A DNA stretch of 64,000 nucleotides. It comes from Sinosporangium album. Lineage in GTDB: Bacteria > Actinomycetota > Actinomycetes > Streptosporangiales > Streptosporangiaceae. A program made the translations under genes and the position numbers. Below, one piece after another: positions 8,271 to 16,208 of this stretch. The stretch covers positions 186,001 to 250,000 of the forward strand of contig NZ_FNCN01000007.1 in the NCBI RefSeq assembly GCF_900100605.1, written 5' to 3'. Below the pieces are notes generated by a model. The model was given only the letters and a program-made list of their open reading frames with translations. It did not search any database and was not told the origin of the DNA. Each line of letters begins with the position of its first letter. Within the stretch, counting starts at the first letter, position 1.

Positions 8271-8410
8271 CGTTCCAGGCATCTCCGCGGTGTTCGGCGC
8301 ACGCTGACCGTGCGGCAGTGCTCCGCACGGTACCCGTCGCCGAGTCTGGAGATCACGTCATTTTCTGAGCGGCGGCGTCGGCCGATGTTCATCAGGAACC
8401 TCCGAGGAAA

Positions 8411-8491
8411 CCCCCGCCTTCAGGCGGGGGAGGAATCGGATCCCCTGCGGAGCAGGGCAGGGGCAGGCGTTTCGCCGGCAGGCGAAACGCC
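8411..8491 (+). repeat. Three consecutive perfect hairpins in the TnpB leader
   Basis: CCCCCGCC-TTCA-GGCGGGGG (8411-8430); CCCCTGC...GCAGGGG (8442-8463); GGCGTTTCGCC-GGCA-GGCGAAACGCC (8466-8491, 11-bp stem). The right arm of the third recurs exactly at 9620-9630 near the tnpB 3' end. Confidence 0.7.
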
Positions 8492-8517
8492 GTACGAACA
8501 CATGTACGATGTGAGCC

Positions 8518-9753
8518 ATGGCGCAGACCGTGAAGCGGGCCTACAAGTACCGCTTCCACCCGACCCCCGGACAGGCCGCAGAGCTCGCCCGGACGTTCGG
8601 CTGCGTCCGCCTCGTCTACAACAAGGCCTTGGAGGAGCGGACCCGCGCCTACAGGCTGGAAGGCCGCCGCGTCTCCTTCGTGGAGTCGTCGGCCGCGCTG
8701 ACCGCGTGGAAGCGGAGCGGCGACTACGATTTCCTGTTCGAGGTGTCGTCGGTTCCGCTGCAGCAGGCGCTGCGCCATCTGCAGGCCGGGTTCGCGAACT
8801 TCTTCGCCAGGCGGGCGAAGTATCCGGTGTTCAAGAGCAGGAAGAGGTCGCGGGCGTCGGCGGAGTACACCCGCTCGGCGTTCCGGTGGCGCAACGGCAC
8901 GCTGACGCTGGCGAAGATGGACGGCCCGCTGGACATCGTGTGGTCGCGCCCGCTGCCGGAGGGTGCCGAGCCGTCCACGGTCACCGTGTCCAGGGACGCG
9001 GCCGGGCGGTGGTTCGTGTCCATCCTGGTGGAGGAGGAGATCGCCCCTCTGCCCCCGGTCGAGGCGTCGGTGGGCGTGGACGCGGGCATCACCGCCCTGG
9101 CCACCCTCTCCACCGGCGAGAAGATCGTCAACCCGCGTCACGAGCGGGCCGACCGCCGCAAGCTGGCCAAGGCGCAGCGGGCGCTCGCCCGCAAGGAGAA
9201 AGGGTCGAACAACCGGGCCAGGGCCCGGCTCAAGGCGGCGCGTATCCACGCCCGCATCACCGACCGCAGAAGGGACCACCTGCACAAGGTCACCACACGG
9301 CTTGTTCGCGAAAACCAAGTGATCGCCGTGGAGGACCTGACCGTCCGCAACATGGTCCGCAACCACTCCCTGGCCCGCGCCGTCAGCGATGCGTCCTGGC
9401 GGGAGCTGCGGACGATGCTGGAGTACAAGGCCGCCTGGTACGGCCGGGAACTGGTCGCGGTCGACCGGTGGTTCCCCAGCTCGAAGCTGTGCTCGGAGTG
9501 CGGGGCGCTGCAGGGGTCGATGCCGCTGGGTGTCCGGATGTGGGAGTGCCCGTGCGGGGCGGTCCACGACCGGGATGTCAACGCCGCGAAGAACATCCTC
9601 GCCGCCGGGCTGGCGGAGAGGCGAAACGCCTGTGGAGCCGGTGTAAGACCTCAAAGGGGGATTCCTCCTGGCGGGCGGCTGGCGGTGAAGCAGGAAGGCC
9701 GACCGGTGACGGTTGGAATCCCCTCCCTTCAGGGAGGGGAGGATGTCAAGTGA
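8518..9753 (+). CDS. tnpB: TnpB, RNA-guided RuvC nuclease of an IS605-type element
   Basis: 411 aa, full length. An N-terminal helical region (KRAYKYRFHPTPGQ, FGCVRLVYNKAL) is followed by an OB-like part and a split RuvC domain: Asp188 in VGVDAGI, Glu272 in IAVEDL, and Asp353 in HDRDVNAAKNI. A zinc ribbon uses Cys325/Cys328 and Cys344/Cys346. All three acidic residues are present, so the nuclease should be active. TnpB proteins use an RNA from the element's right end to cut target DNA and favour retention of the element. The ATG at 8518 follows a leader with three hairpins; no strong ribosome site is visible. Confidence 0.93.
   Translation: MAQTVKRAYKYRFHPTPGQAAELARTFGCVRLVYNKALEERTRAYRLEGRRVSFVESSAALTAWKRSGDYDFLFEVSSVPLQQALRHLQAGFANFFARRAKYPVFKSRKRSRASAEYTRSAFRWRNGTLTLAKMDGPLDIVWSRPLPEGAEPSTVTVSRDAAGRWFVSILVEEEIAPLPPVEASVGVDAGITALATLSTGEKIVNPRHERADRRKLAKAQRALARKEKGSNNRARARLKAARIHARITDRRRDHLHKVTTRLVRENQVIAVEDLTVRNMVRNHSLARAVSDASWRELRTMLEYKAAWYGRELVAVDRWFPSSKLCSECGALQGSMPLGVRMWECPCGAVHDRDVNAAKNILAAGLAERRNACGAGVRPQRGIPPGGRLAVKQEGRPVTVGIPSLQGGEDVK
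9600..9750 (+). ncRNA. Probable omega/reRNA of the TnpB element
   Basis: In characterised IS605-type elements the guide RNA covers the 3' end of tnpB and the right end. Here that stretch contains the small GGCG-AAA-CGCC hairpin (9620-9630) and the terminal hairpin at 9720-9739. The guide would be the bases just after about 9750. This is inferred from position and structure only. Confidence 0.35.
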
Positions 9754-9877
9754 GCTGACTCGGATTCTGTTCTGCTGAGCTCCGAGGTTCGTGGAACACG
9801 GATAGCGTTGGGCGGCGGGCACGCTCGCGGCGTGTCCATCCGAGAGCTGTTCCCGAGATGGTCCAGGGAGGAAGCGC

Positions 9878-10879
9878 GTGAAGGTCCTTATCGCAGGTGG
9901 GGCGGGGTTCATCGGCAGCACGATCGCCTCGGCGTGCGCCGACAACGGCATTGAGCCTGTGATCCTGGACAGCCTTGTCACGGGGCGCAGGGAGTTCACC
10001 GCGGGCAGGGTCTTCTACGAGGGCGATATCGCTGACGGGGCGCTGGTCGACCGCGTTTTCGCCGACCACCCGGACATTTACGCGGTCATCCACTGCGCCG
10101 CGCTGATCGTCGTTCCCGATTCCGTTGCCGACCCGCTGGGCTATTACCGGGAGAATGTCGCCAAGGGCATTGACTTCGTCGGCCACGTGGTCCGCAACGG
10201 CTGTTCGCGGCTGCTGTTCAGCTCGTCGGCCTCGATTTACCAGGCCGATCCCGCTGATTTCTCCGTCGATGAGAGCTCCGAGATCGAGGCGCTCAGCCCT
10301 TACGCCCGCACCAAGTCCCTTTTCGAGACGTTCCTGCGCGATGTCGCGGCCTCCAGTGTGCTGCGGGTGGTGTCTCTGCGGTACTTCAACCCGATCGGTG
10401 CCGACCCGGAGCTTCGCACCGGGCTTCAGGTGCGCCGGCCGACGCACGCCCTGGGCAGGATGATCGACGTGCACCGGGCGGACGGCGCGGAGGTGTTCGC
10501 CGTCACGGGTGTCGACTGGCCGACCCGCGACGGCTCGGGCATCCGCGATTACGTCCACGTGTGGGATCTGGCCGCGGCGCATCTGAGGGCCGTGGAGCGG
10601 TTCGACGACGTCACGGGCGGGGAGCCGTACCGCGTCGTCAACCTCGGCACCGGGCAGGGGACCACTGTCCGGGAGCTTGTCGCGGCCTTCAACGCGGTCA
10701 CCGGCGAGGAGCTGCCCGTCGTCGAGACCGGTCGGCGCCCGGGCGACGTCGCCGGGGCCTACACGCGCAGCAGCCTCGCCCAGGAGATCCTCGGCTGGAA
10801 ACCTCAGCTCAGCATCGCCGACGGCATCCGCGACTCGCTGCGATGGGTGGCCGCGCGCGACACAGTGATCAGCGACTAG
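9878..10879 (+). CDS. galE: NAD-dependent sugar epimerase, UDP-glucose 4-epimerase-like
   Basis: 333 aa from GTG 9878 with GGGAGG upstream. It is an extended SDR: the NAD motif GGAGFIG (residues 7-13), HCAALIVV, a FSSSASIY Ser station, the catalytic SPYARTK (Tyr-x3-Lys), LRYFNPIGAD and IRDYVHVWDLAAAHL, all in GalE order. It would interconvert UDP-glucose and UDP-galactose or related hexoses. GalE function is probable, but paralogues epimerise other NDP-sugars. It stands alone, between the TnpB element and a pseudogene whose 3' end it overlaps by a few bases. Confidence 0.82.
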   Translation: MKVLIAGGAGFIGSTIASACADNGIEPVILDSLVTGRREFTAGRVFYEGDIADGALVDRVFADHPDIYAVIHCAALIVVPDSVADPLGYYRENVAKGIDFVGHVVRNGCSRLLFSSSASIYQADPADFSVDESSEIEALSPYARTKSLFETFLRDVAASSVLRVVSLRYFNPIGADPELRTGLQVRRPTHALGRMIDVHRADGAEVFAVTGVDWPTRDGSGIRDYVHVWDLAAAHLRAVERFDDVTGGEPYRVVNLGTGQGTTVRELVAAFNAVTGEELPVVETGRRPGDVAGAYTRSSLAQEILGWKPQLSIADGIRDSLRWVAARDTVISD

Positions 10880-11180
10880 TCCGCCGGTCGGCCTTCGATG
10901 GGGCGCAGTGGGGGGAGGTCCACAGGGCCCAGTCGGGGCGGGAGCCGGCGGGGCGCCAGGTGGGGGGCGGGGATGCCGACGGGGGGAGGAGGACGCTGCA
11001 CACGCCGTACGGCACAGCCTGCTTGTCGCCGTTGAACCGCTCCAGCTCGGTCCACCACACGCGTGCCGCGGGAGGCAGGGCGCGGAAGGCCGCCAGCGGG
11101 TGTTCGGCGAGTTGCATCTGCCGGCCGATGTCGCGGTCCGGGCGGGCCCCTGGTCTCGGGCGTGGCGGTGAACCGGCCAT
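10869..11180 (-). pseudogene. C-terminal fragment related to the GT-C glycosyltransferase gene
   Basis: A 103-codon frame without ribosome site. Its second half (ARVWWTELERFNGDKQAV onwards to RPDWALWTSPHC) is nearly identical to the last 50 residues of the protein encoded at 20652-22481. The part before it (RQMQLAEHPLAAFRALPPA) differs from that protein, so this is the tail of a different or recombined family member. The stop is not at the ancestral place: the frame reads through into the end of the epimerase gene. Confidence 0.55.
10905..11063. repeat. 159-bp direct repeat, copy 1
   Basis: Matches 20667-20825 in the same orientation with 5 mismatches over 159 bp and no gaps. It covers the 3' coding part of the GT-C-type gene/fragment. 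Together the copies bracket about 9.6 kb with the lanthipeptide locus. Confidence 0.9.
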
Positions 11181-11376
11181 GATTGTAGGCGCTGCCTATC
11201 TCAGAGATCGGCAGCCCAGCCCATTCACCCGAGCAGCTCGGCAAGCGCAACAGCTTCGTGGACGCCGCGACTGTCATCGTCCGGCGAGCTGCGATCAGCC
11301 GACTGATGTCTTACGGAGCGGTCCCGCCCGTGCCCGATGAGCCCGCGCCAACCTGTACGTCGCTACCATCCTCCCG

Positions 11377-12753
11377 TCAGGAGGCGAGGACTGCATCGTT
11401 GAGATCCGTTGCGGCGTGCGGTGAGCGTCGGGCGATGAGCGCCGCGACCTGCCGGGTTTGGCCGACCAGCAACGGAACGCGCAAGTCGGCTGGAAGTGCC
11501 GTGATCGCATCGCTAGCGATCTTGGCGGCCTGGTCGGAGTCTCCCTGACCGGCAACGTAGCGGGCCCGGTCAAGCAGAATGAGGGGCCGGTCCATGGGGT
11601 CGTCGTCGGGATAGGCGGCCAGCGCCCTGTCCTGCTCGTCCCAAGCGCGTGCGTCGCCCGTCCGGCTGAGGACCTGCGAGCTGTACATGGTCATTTCGGC
11701 CTTGGGGAACCCGAAGAACGGCTCATCGGTCTGGCCGGGAGTCAGCTTCCCGAAGATGGTCTGGGCGGTGTCGAGTTCGGCGACGGCTCGGTCACCGGCA
11801 CCGAGGTGCGCGTGGGCTCGGGCGGCGAGCCCGGCGAGTTGGGCGGCGGGTGCGCTCGGCGTCCGGCCCAGGGTCGCGCGCGCACGGTCGGTGATGGCTA
11901 TGACGCGCGCCGGGGCGGATCCGTAGAAGGCGGTCATGGCTTGGGCCATGGCGATCCAGTATCGCTGTGTGCTGTCTCCGGACAGATGGGCGTATCGGCC
12001 GGCGGTGTGAAGCCAGTCGCGGGCTTCTCTCTCGAAGTCCAGATCGGTGTAGAGCGCTCCGACCAGGCCGCAGAGCCGGGAGGCGATCAGATGAAGGTCG
12101 GTCTGGTGGGGATAGCGTTCGGCGAGTGCGGCGATTTCGTCCAAGTCAGGGCGGAGCTTGGTGAGCAGAAGTCCGGGCGGCCTCGTGCCATAGGCGGCGA
12201 CGTGTCCGGCTGCGACGTCCGCCCAGTGTTCGAGGTCGGCCGCTGGGAGGACTCGCCGGAGCCCGGTCTCCATCCGTGACCGGGTGTCTTCCAGGCTGAT
12301 CAGCGGTGTGGCGGCGGCGAGGGAGAGGAACTGTCGGCGCTCCAAGGGGTCCTCCGGGTCGGTCAGCACTACCGGAACCTGAGCATGCCCTACCAGAGTA
12401 GCGATCGGTTCCGGTTCCGCCAGTCCGAGTCGTTCCAGGGGACAGCGGAACCACAGGGCGAGGTAGCGCCGGTAGAAGGTCCCTGGACCGCCGTGACCAT
12501 TCTCCCACTTGGAGTAGTTCTGGACCGATGGTGCGCCGTCCGTGCAGGGGTGGCCTTCGTCGGTTGCCAGGCCGCGCACTCCTGCGATCACGTCCGTCTG
12601 GACCTGCCCGGATGCCAGGCGCCAGGCCATCAGCAGGGTGGGGGTGGCTGCTTCCTGGTGAACGGCCTGCACAAGCTGCCACGGGCTCCAGCTTTCCTTC
12701 GCGGCTCTGGCGCGCAATTCGGTGGTGATCGTCTCGCGTCCCTGGAGGTCCAC
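11377..12753 (-). CDS. XRE-type transcriptional regulator with TPR-like C-terminal region
   Basis: 458 aa from GTG 12753; the open frame extends to 12816 but through the operator palindromes. No ribosome site is visible, so translation may be leaderless. The N-terminal region (WSPWQLVQAVH, then APSVQNYSKWENGHGGP) is a diverged XRE HTH. The rest consists of tetratricopeptide-like helices (HLSGDSTQRYWIAMAQAM, LAGLAARAHAHLGAGDRAVA). Such regulators commonly sit divergently beside lanthipeptide genes in actinomycetes. The 33-bp inverted repeat just upstream is the likely binding site controlling both this gene and the lanthipeptide operon. Confidence 0.85.
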   Translation of the reverse strand: MDLQGRETITTELRARAAKESWSPWQLVQAVHQEAATPTLLMAWRLASGQVQTDVIAGVRGLATDEGHPCTDGAPSVQNYSKWENGHGGPGTFYRRYLALWFRCPLERLGLAEPEPIATLVGHAQVPVVLTDPEDPLERRQFLSLAAATPLISLEDTRSRMETGLRRVLPAADLEHWADVAAGHVAAYGTRPPGLLLTKLRPDLDEIAALAERYPHQTDLHLIASRLCGLVGALYTDLDFEREARDWLHTAGRYAHLSGDSTQRYWIAMAQAMTAFYGSAPARVIAITDRARATLGRTPSAPAAQLAGLAARAHAHLGAGDRAVAELDTAQTIFGKLTPGQTDEPFFGFPKAEMTMYSSQVLSRTGDARAWDEQDRALAAYPDDDPMDRPLILLDRARYVAGQGDSDQAAKIASDAITALPADLRVPLLVGQTRQVAALIARRSPHAATDLNDAVLAS

Positions 12754-12791
12754 GAGCGCACGGTAACACCGATGTCCTGACAAGCAAGGCC

Positions 12792-12824
12792 CAACCGGGT
12801 TGTGGCCCGACCACAACCCGGTTG
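12792..12824. promoter_or_regulatory. Operator-like perfect inverted repeat in regulator/lanthipeptide intergenic region
   Basis: CAACCGGGTTGTGG, spacer CCCGA, CCACAACCCGGTTG: 14-bp perfect arms. Each arm contains its own palindrome CAACCGGGTTG / CAACCCGGTTG, so the site could hold two dimers. It lies about 39 bp before the regulator GTG and 80 bp before the precursor ATG, suited to controlling both directions. Confidence 0.65.
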
Positions 12825-12903
12825 TGAGTAAGTGGGAATTTCACGCCGTCGTTGAACGGGGTTGGGTGAAGACATCGCTTATCCGACTTGAGGAGGCTCT
12901 CCC

Positions 12904-13056
12904 ATGACCGTCCAGTCTGCTGCCCAGGACGTCGCGGAGCCCGGCTCGCTACTCGCAGGGCTCGACATCACGGTCGTGGAGGCCGGACCGGCGACCCTGT
13001 CGCGCAGATGCTCCACCGACAACGGGTGTGACACGCTCGCGAACGGCGACTGCTGA
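12904..13056 (+). CDS. lanA: Lanthipeptide precursor, FxLD-like
   Basis: 50 aa from ATG 12904, with AGGAGG 7 bp upstream. The leader contains LLAGLDITVVEAGP (residues 16-29), the same place and style as the FxLD motif (F-x-L-D followed by V-E-x-G/S) of FxLD-family precursors, but with Gly-Leu-Asp in place of Phe-x-Leu-Asp. The C-terminal core CSTDNGCDTLANGDC (36-50) holds three Cys (36, 42, 50), with Ser33, Ser37, Thr38 and Thr44 as dehydration candidates and four Asp/Asn-rich positions. It is followed by lanB, lanC and an FxLD-type methyltransferase, so the product is probably a small three-ring lanthipeptide with a modified aspartate. The cleavage site is unknown; it may lie near Arg34-Arg35. 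Confidence 0.85.
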   Translation: MTVQSAAQDVAEPGSLLAGLDITVVEAGPATLSRRCSTDNGCDTLANGDC

Positions 13057-13069
13057 TCCGTCCCCGCCG

Positions 13070-13103
13070 GCGGTGACCCCCGCCCCTCCCTGGGGGTCAC
13101 CGC
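13070..13103 (+). terminator. Strong hairpin between precursor and lanB (attenuator-like)
   Basis: GCGGTGACCCCC and GGGGGTCACCGC form a perfect 12-bp stem with a 10-nt loop, 14 bp after the precursor stop and 46 bp before the lanB start. There is no U-run, so partial termination or 3'-end stabilisation of precursor mRNA is likely, giving more peptide than enzymes. Confidence 0.65.
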
Positions 13104-13148
13104 TCGCCTTCACCCAGCCGGACCTTCGTAGTGCCCAAGGAGTCAGCA

Positions 13149-16100
13149 ATGCCCTCCCATCGGTGGTATGCGCCTGTGGATGCGGCCATGCTCCGCGCGG
13201 CGACCGTTGCCGACGCTTTTGTCCCGCCTTCGCCGTGGCCGAATGTCGACCAGGACGCCAGCCGCGAGGAGATGTGCCAGTGGATCGCCAAGGTTTGGTC
13301 CGACACGCAGATCGCCGACGCGGTCAGGATTGCCAGCCCGAGCCTGGCGGATCGAATCGACGGCATCTGCGCTGGAGGGCGTCCTCCGAGAGCTCAGAGT
13401 CGGCGCGCTCTGTTGGCGCTTGCCTGCTACCTGCTGCGGATGCGAGGCCGCTCCACGCCGTTCGGGCTGTTCGCGGGAGTGACCTCGTTGCGGTGGGACC
13501 AAGACCCGATCGCCCGGTGGGAGCCCGATCGGCACTGGATCCGTACCCGAGCGCACTCGGTCTGGCTCTCCGCAGTCATCAGCGAGCTGGAAACCCATCC
13601 GGAGCTTGCGCGCCGACTTCCACTCGTCTTGAACGACCTGGCTTTCGAACGCGCAGGTCGTCTGGTCATCCCGTGGCAGCCGCACGCCACCGATCCGGCA
13701 CGGCCCCCGGCAGGCGAGATCTCGCCGTCGATCACTTCTGCGGTCCGGCTCGTCATCGACCACGCCCACACGCACCTCACCACCGATGACCTCACCGGCA
13801 AGATCAGCGCCGAGCTGAACGCTCCCTCTGATGCCGTCGAAGAGCTGCTTCGCCATCTCATCGCCGCGGGTGTTCTCATCACGAGCCTCCGGCCTCCTTC
13901 GACGTGCCGTGACTGCCTCGCTCACCTCCGTGACCGCCTGGCTGAGGCCGACGCAGTCAGCATCCCGGATCTTCAACCGCTGCTTTGCGACCTGGAGCAG
14001 ATCGCCGCCCAGCTCGCCGAGGGACGCATCGAGACCGGCGTGCGGATGCGGGAGCTGGCCGCCGTCGAGCATCCCGTCACGGTCGATCTTCGGGTCGGAG
14101 CCACCGTCGTTCTGCCGCTGCAGATCGCCGACGAAGCTGCGGCGGCTGCCTCTGCCCTGGCCAGGCTGACTCCCCATCCCAGCGGCGACCCCGGCTGGCG
14201 GGTCTACCACGACGCGTTCCTCTCACGGTTCGGAGTGAACGCTATCGTCCCGGTCACGGAGCTGGTCGACCCTGTTACGGGACTCGGCTACCCCGACCAC
14301 TTCGCTGCTCCCGCTGTCGACCTGCCCAGGGAGCTGACCGCCCGCGACGCGCGGCTTCTCGCTCTCGCCCAGCAGGCCGGTCTGGACGGAGCCCGCGAGG
14401 TCGAACTCGATGACGCATTCATCGACGGGCTCCACGACGACGCCGTGAGCCTGCGTATCCCTCCGCACCTTGAGTTGTTCACCCAACTGTGGGCGCCGGA
14501 CACGACAGCTGTCCGCAGCGGGGATTTCCGGCTTGTCATCTCCGGGGTGGCCCGCACCGGTACGGCTCTATCCGGCCGGTTCATCGACCTCTTACCCGAA
14601 GCAGACCAGCGGCATCGCCGAACCGTCTACACCGGATTGCCGACCGTGGTCGAGGGCGCGGTTGCGGCCCAGCTTTCGTTCCCGCCGGTCCACGCGCACC
14701 TGGAGAACGTCGCTCGCGCCCCGCAACTGCTCCCGTCCCTGGTCACCCTGGCGGAGCATCGCATGGGGGCAACCGCCCGGTTCCCGCTGGAGGATCTGGC
14801 GGTCACAGCCGACAGTCGCGGCATGTACCTCATCTCGCTGTCGCAGGGCAGGGTGGTCGAGCCGATGCTCGCCAACGCCGCCGCCCGTCACGTCATGCCG
14901 TCGATGGCCCGGTTCCTGTTCGAGATCTCCCGTGCCCGCATCGCCTCCTCGTCACCGTTCGCGTGGGGAGCAGCCCGATGTCTGCCATTCCTGCCGCGCA
15001 TCACGTACGGCCGGACCATACTGAGCACGGCACGCTGGTCGATCTCACCCGCCGCCCTACCCCGCCCCGATCTCTCGGACGCCCAATGGCGCAAGGAGTT
15101 CGAGACGCTGCGCCATCGTCTCCGGCTTCCAGACACGGTCAGCATCGGCGACTCCGACCTCCGGTTCCGCCTGAACCTCGATGAGCCAATGGATCTGGCG
15201 ATCCTCCGCGACTGCTTGGACCGTGCCGGGGCAACCGGGCATACGACCGTGGTGGCCGAAGGCTCGACCCCCGCTGACCACGGCTGGTTCGACGGCCGCG
15301 CCCACGAACTCGTCATCCCGGTCGCATCCACCCGACCAGCAGGTCCCGCGCCCAGGGCCACGGCTCGATCCGCGGGGCCTGTGATCATCAGGCGGGGTCA
15401 CGGTCTCCTGCCTGGGAGCGGGCATATCCTTCTGGCGAAGCTCTACACCGATCCCAGCGTCTTCGACACGATCCTCGTCCAGCATCTCCCTGAACTGCTG
15501 CATCAATGGCTTACGCCGCCGTCCTGGTGGTTCGTCCGCTACCGGGACCCTCACCCCCATCTACGGCTCCGCCTCCACGCAGGAGACCAAGCCGACGCCT
15601 TCACAAAGGTCAGCGCGTGGGCAACGGACCTGCGCAACCAAGGACTCATCAGAAGCCTCGTCTTCGACACCCATCTTCCCGAAGTAGCCCGCTACGGCGA
15701 CGGTGAGGCCCAAGTTGCAGCAGAGAGGCTTTTTGCCGCGGACTCCATGGCCGTCCTCGCCCAGCTGGCAACCTTGCAACAAGGCCGGAATGTGCACGCG
15801 CTGTCCCTCATCGCGGCAGGCATGGCCGATCTCGTCGGGGGCTTGAGCGGTGGTCGCACGGCCGGGATGGAATGGCTGATCAACTACGGTGATCTCGGGG
15901 CTGGTGACCGACCAGATCGAGACATCGTCCGCCAGGCCGTCCAACTCGCCGAACCCGGCGCGATCATTGATCTGCGCGGCGGCACGGTCATCGCCGATAC
16001 CTGGGCCAGGCGCGCGGATGCGGCAGCCGACTACAGCCGCTACCTGGCCGACAGACAGTCGGAAGCGGCAGGAACAATCCGGTCGCTGCTGCACATGCAC

Positions 16101-16208
16101 CACATCCGCTTCATCGGGATCGACCCCGCGAGCGAACGAACCTGTCACCGGCTCGCCCGTGCCATCGCACTGGCCTGGACCTCACGCCACCGAGAGGTCC
16201 ACCCATGA
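13149..16208 (+). CDS. lanB: Lantibiotic dehydratase LanB, full length
   Basis: 1019 aa from ATG 13149 (AAGGAG 7 bp upstream; a GTG 18 bp earlier lacks a site). Class I dehydratases glutamylate Ser/Thr of the precursor with glutamyl-tRNA and then eliminate glutamate. The N-terminal glutamylation part includes LACYLLRMRGRSTPFGLFAG (ending about residue 114), the conserved R-x-TPFGLFAG hallmark. The C-terminal elimination domain (SpaB_C/thiopeptide-type) runs from about residue 755 (ILLAKLYTDP) through WWFVRYRDPHPHLRLRL to the end. Both halves are in one protein, unlike split thiopeptide systems. Its stop overlaps the lanC start by 4 bp. Confidence 0.93.
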   Translation: MPSHRWYAPVDAAMLRAATVADAFVPPSPWPNVDQDASREEMCQWIAKVWSDTQIADAVRIASPSLADRIDGICAGGRPPRAQSRRALLALACYLLRMRGRSTPFGLFAGVTSLRWDQDPIARWEPDRHWIRTRAHSVWLSAVISELETHPELARRLPLVLNDLAFERAGRLVIPWQPHATDPARPPAGEISPSITSAVRLVIDHAHTHLTTDDLTGKISAELNAPSDAVEELLRHLIAAGVLITSLRPPSTCRDCLAHLRDRLAEADAVSIPDLQPLLCDLEQIAAQLAEGRIETGVRMRELAAVEHPVTVDLRVGATVVLPLQIADEAAAAASALARLTPHPSGDPGWRVYHDAFLSRFGVNAIVPVTELVDPVTGLGYPDHFAAPAVDLPRELTARDARLLALAQQAGLDGAREVELDDAFIDGLHDDAVSLRIPPHLELFTQLWAPDTTAVRSGDFRLVISGVARTGTALSGRFIDLLPEADQRHRRTVYTGLPTVVEGAVAAQLSFPPVHAHLENVARAPQLLPSLVTLAEHRMGATARFPLEDLAVTADSRGMYLISLSQGRVVEPMLANAAARHVMPSMARFLFEISRARIASSSPFAWGAARCLPFLPRITYGRTILSTARWSISPAALPRPDLSDAQWRKEFETLRHRLRLPDTVSIGDSDLRFRLNLDEPMDLAILRDCLDRAGATGHTTVVAEGSTPADHGWFDGRAHELVIPVASTRPAGPAPRATARSAGPVIIRRGHGLLPGSGHILLAKLYTDPSVFDTILVQHLPELLHQWLTPPSWWFVRYRDPHPHLRLRLHAGDQADAFTKVSAWATDLRNQGLIRSLVFDTHLPEVARYGDGEAQVAAERLFAADSMAVLAQLATLQQGRNVHALSLIAAGMADLVGGLSGGRTAGMEWLINYGDLGAGDRPDRDIVRQAVQLAEPGAIIDLRGGTVIADTWARRADAAADYSRYLADRQSEAAGTIRSLLHMHHIRFIGIDPASERTCHRLARAIALAWTSRHREVHP

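Larger units (their letters stand above)
8403..9753 (+). mobile_element. IS200/IS605-family (IS1341-like) element carrying only tnpB
   Basis: The element has the tnpB gene flanked by imperfect copies of a hairpin with a TTCA loop: 8411-8430 (8-bp stem, then AGGA) on the left and 9720-9739 (8-bp stem, then AGGA) on the right. There are no terminal inverted repeats and no tnpA, so it could only move with a TnpA from elsewhere. Exact ends were not determined: the right end is likely at GGATGTCAAG (9741-9750), and the left end lies a few bases before the first hairpin. Confidence 0.75.
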
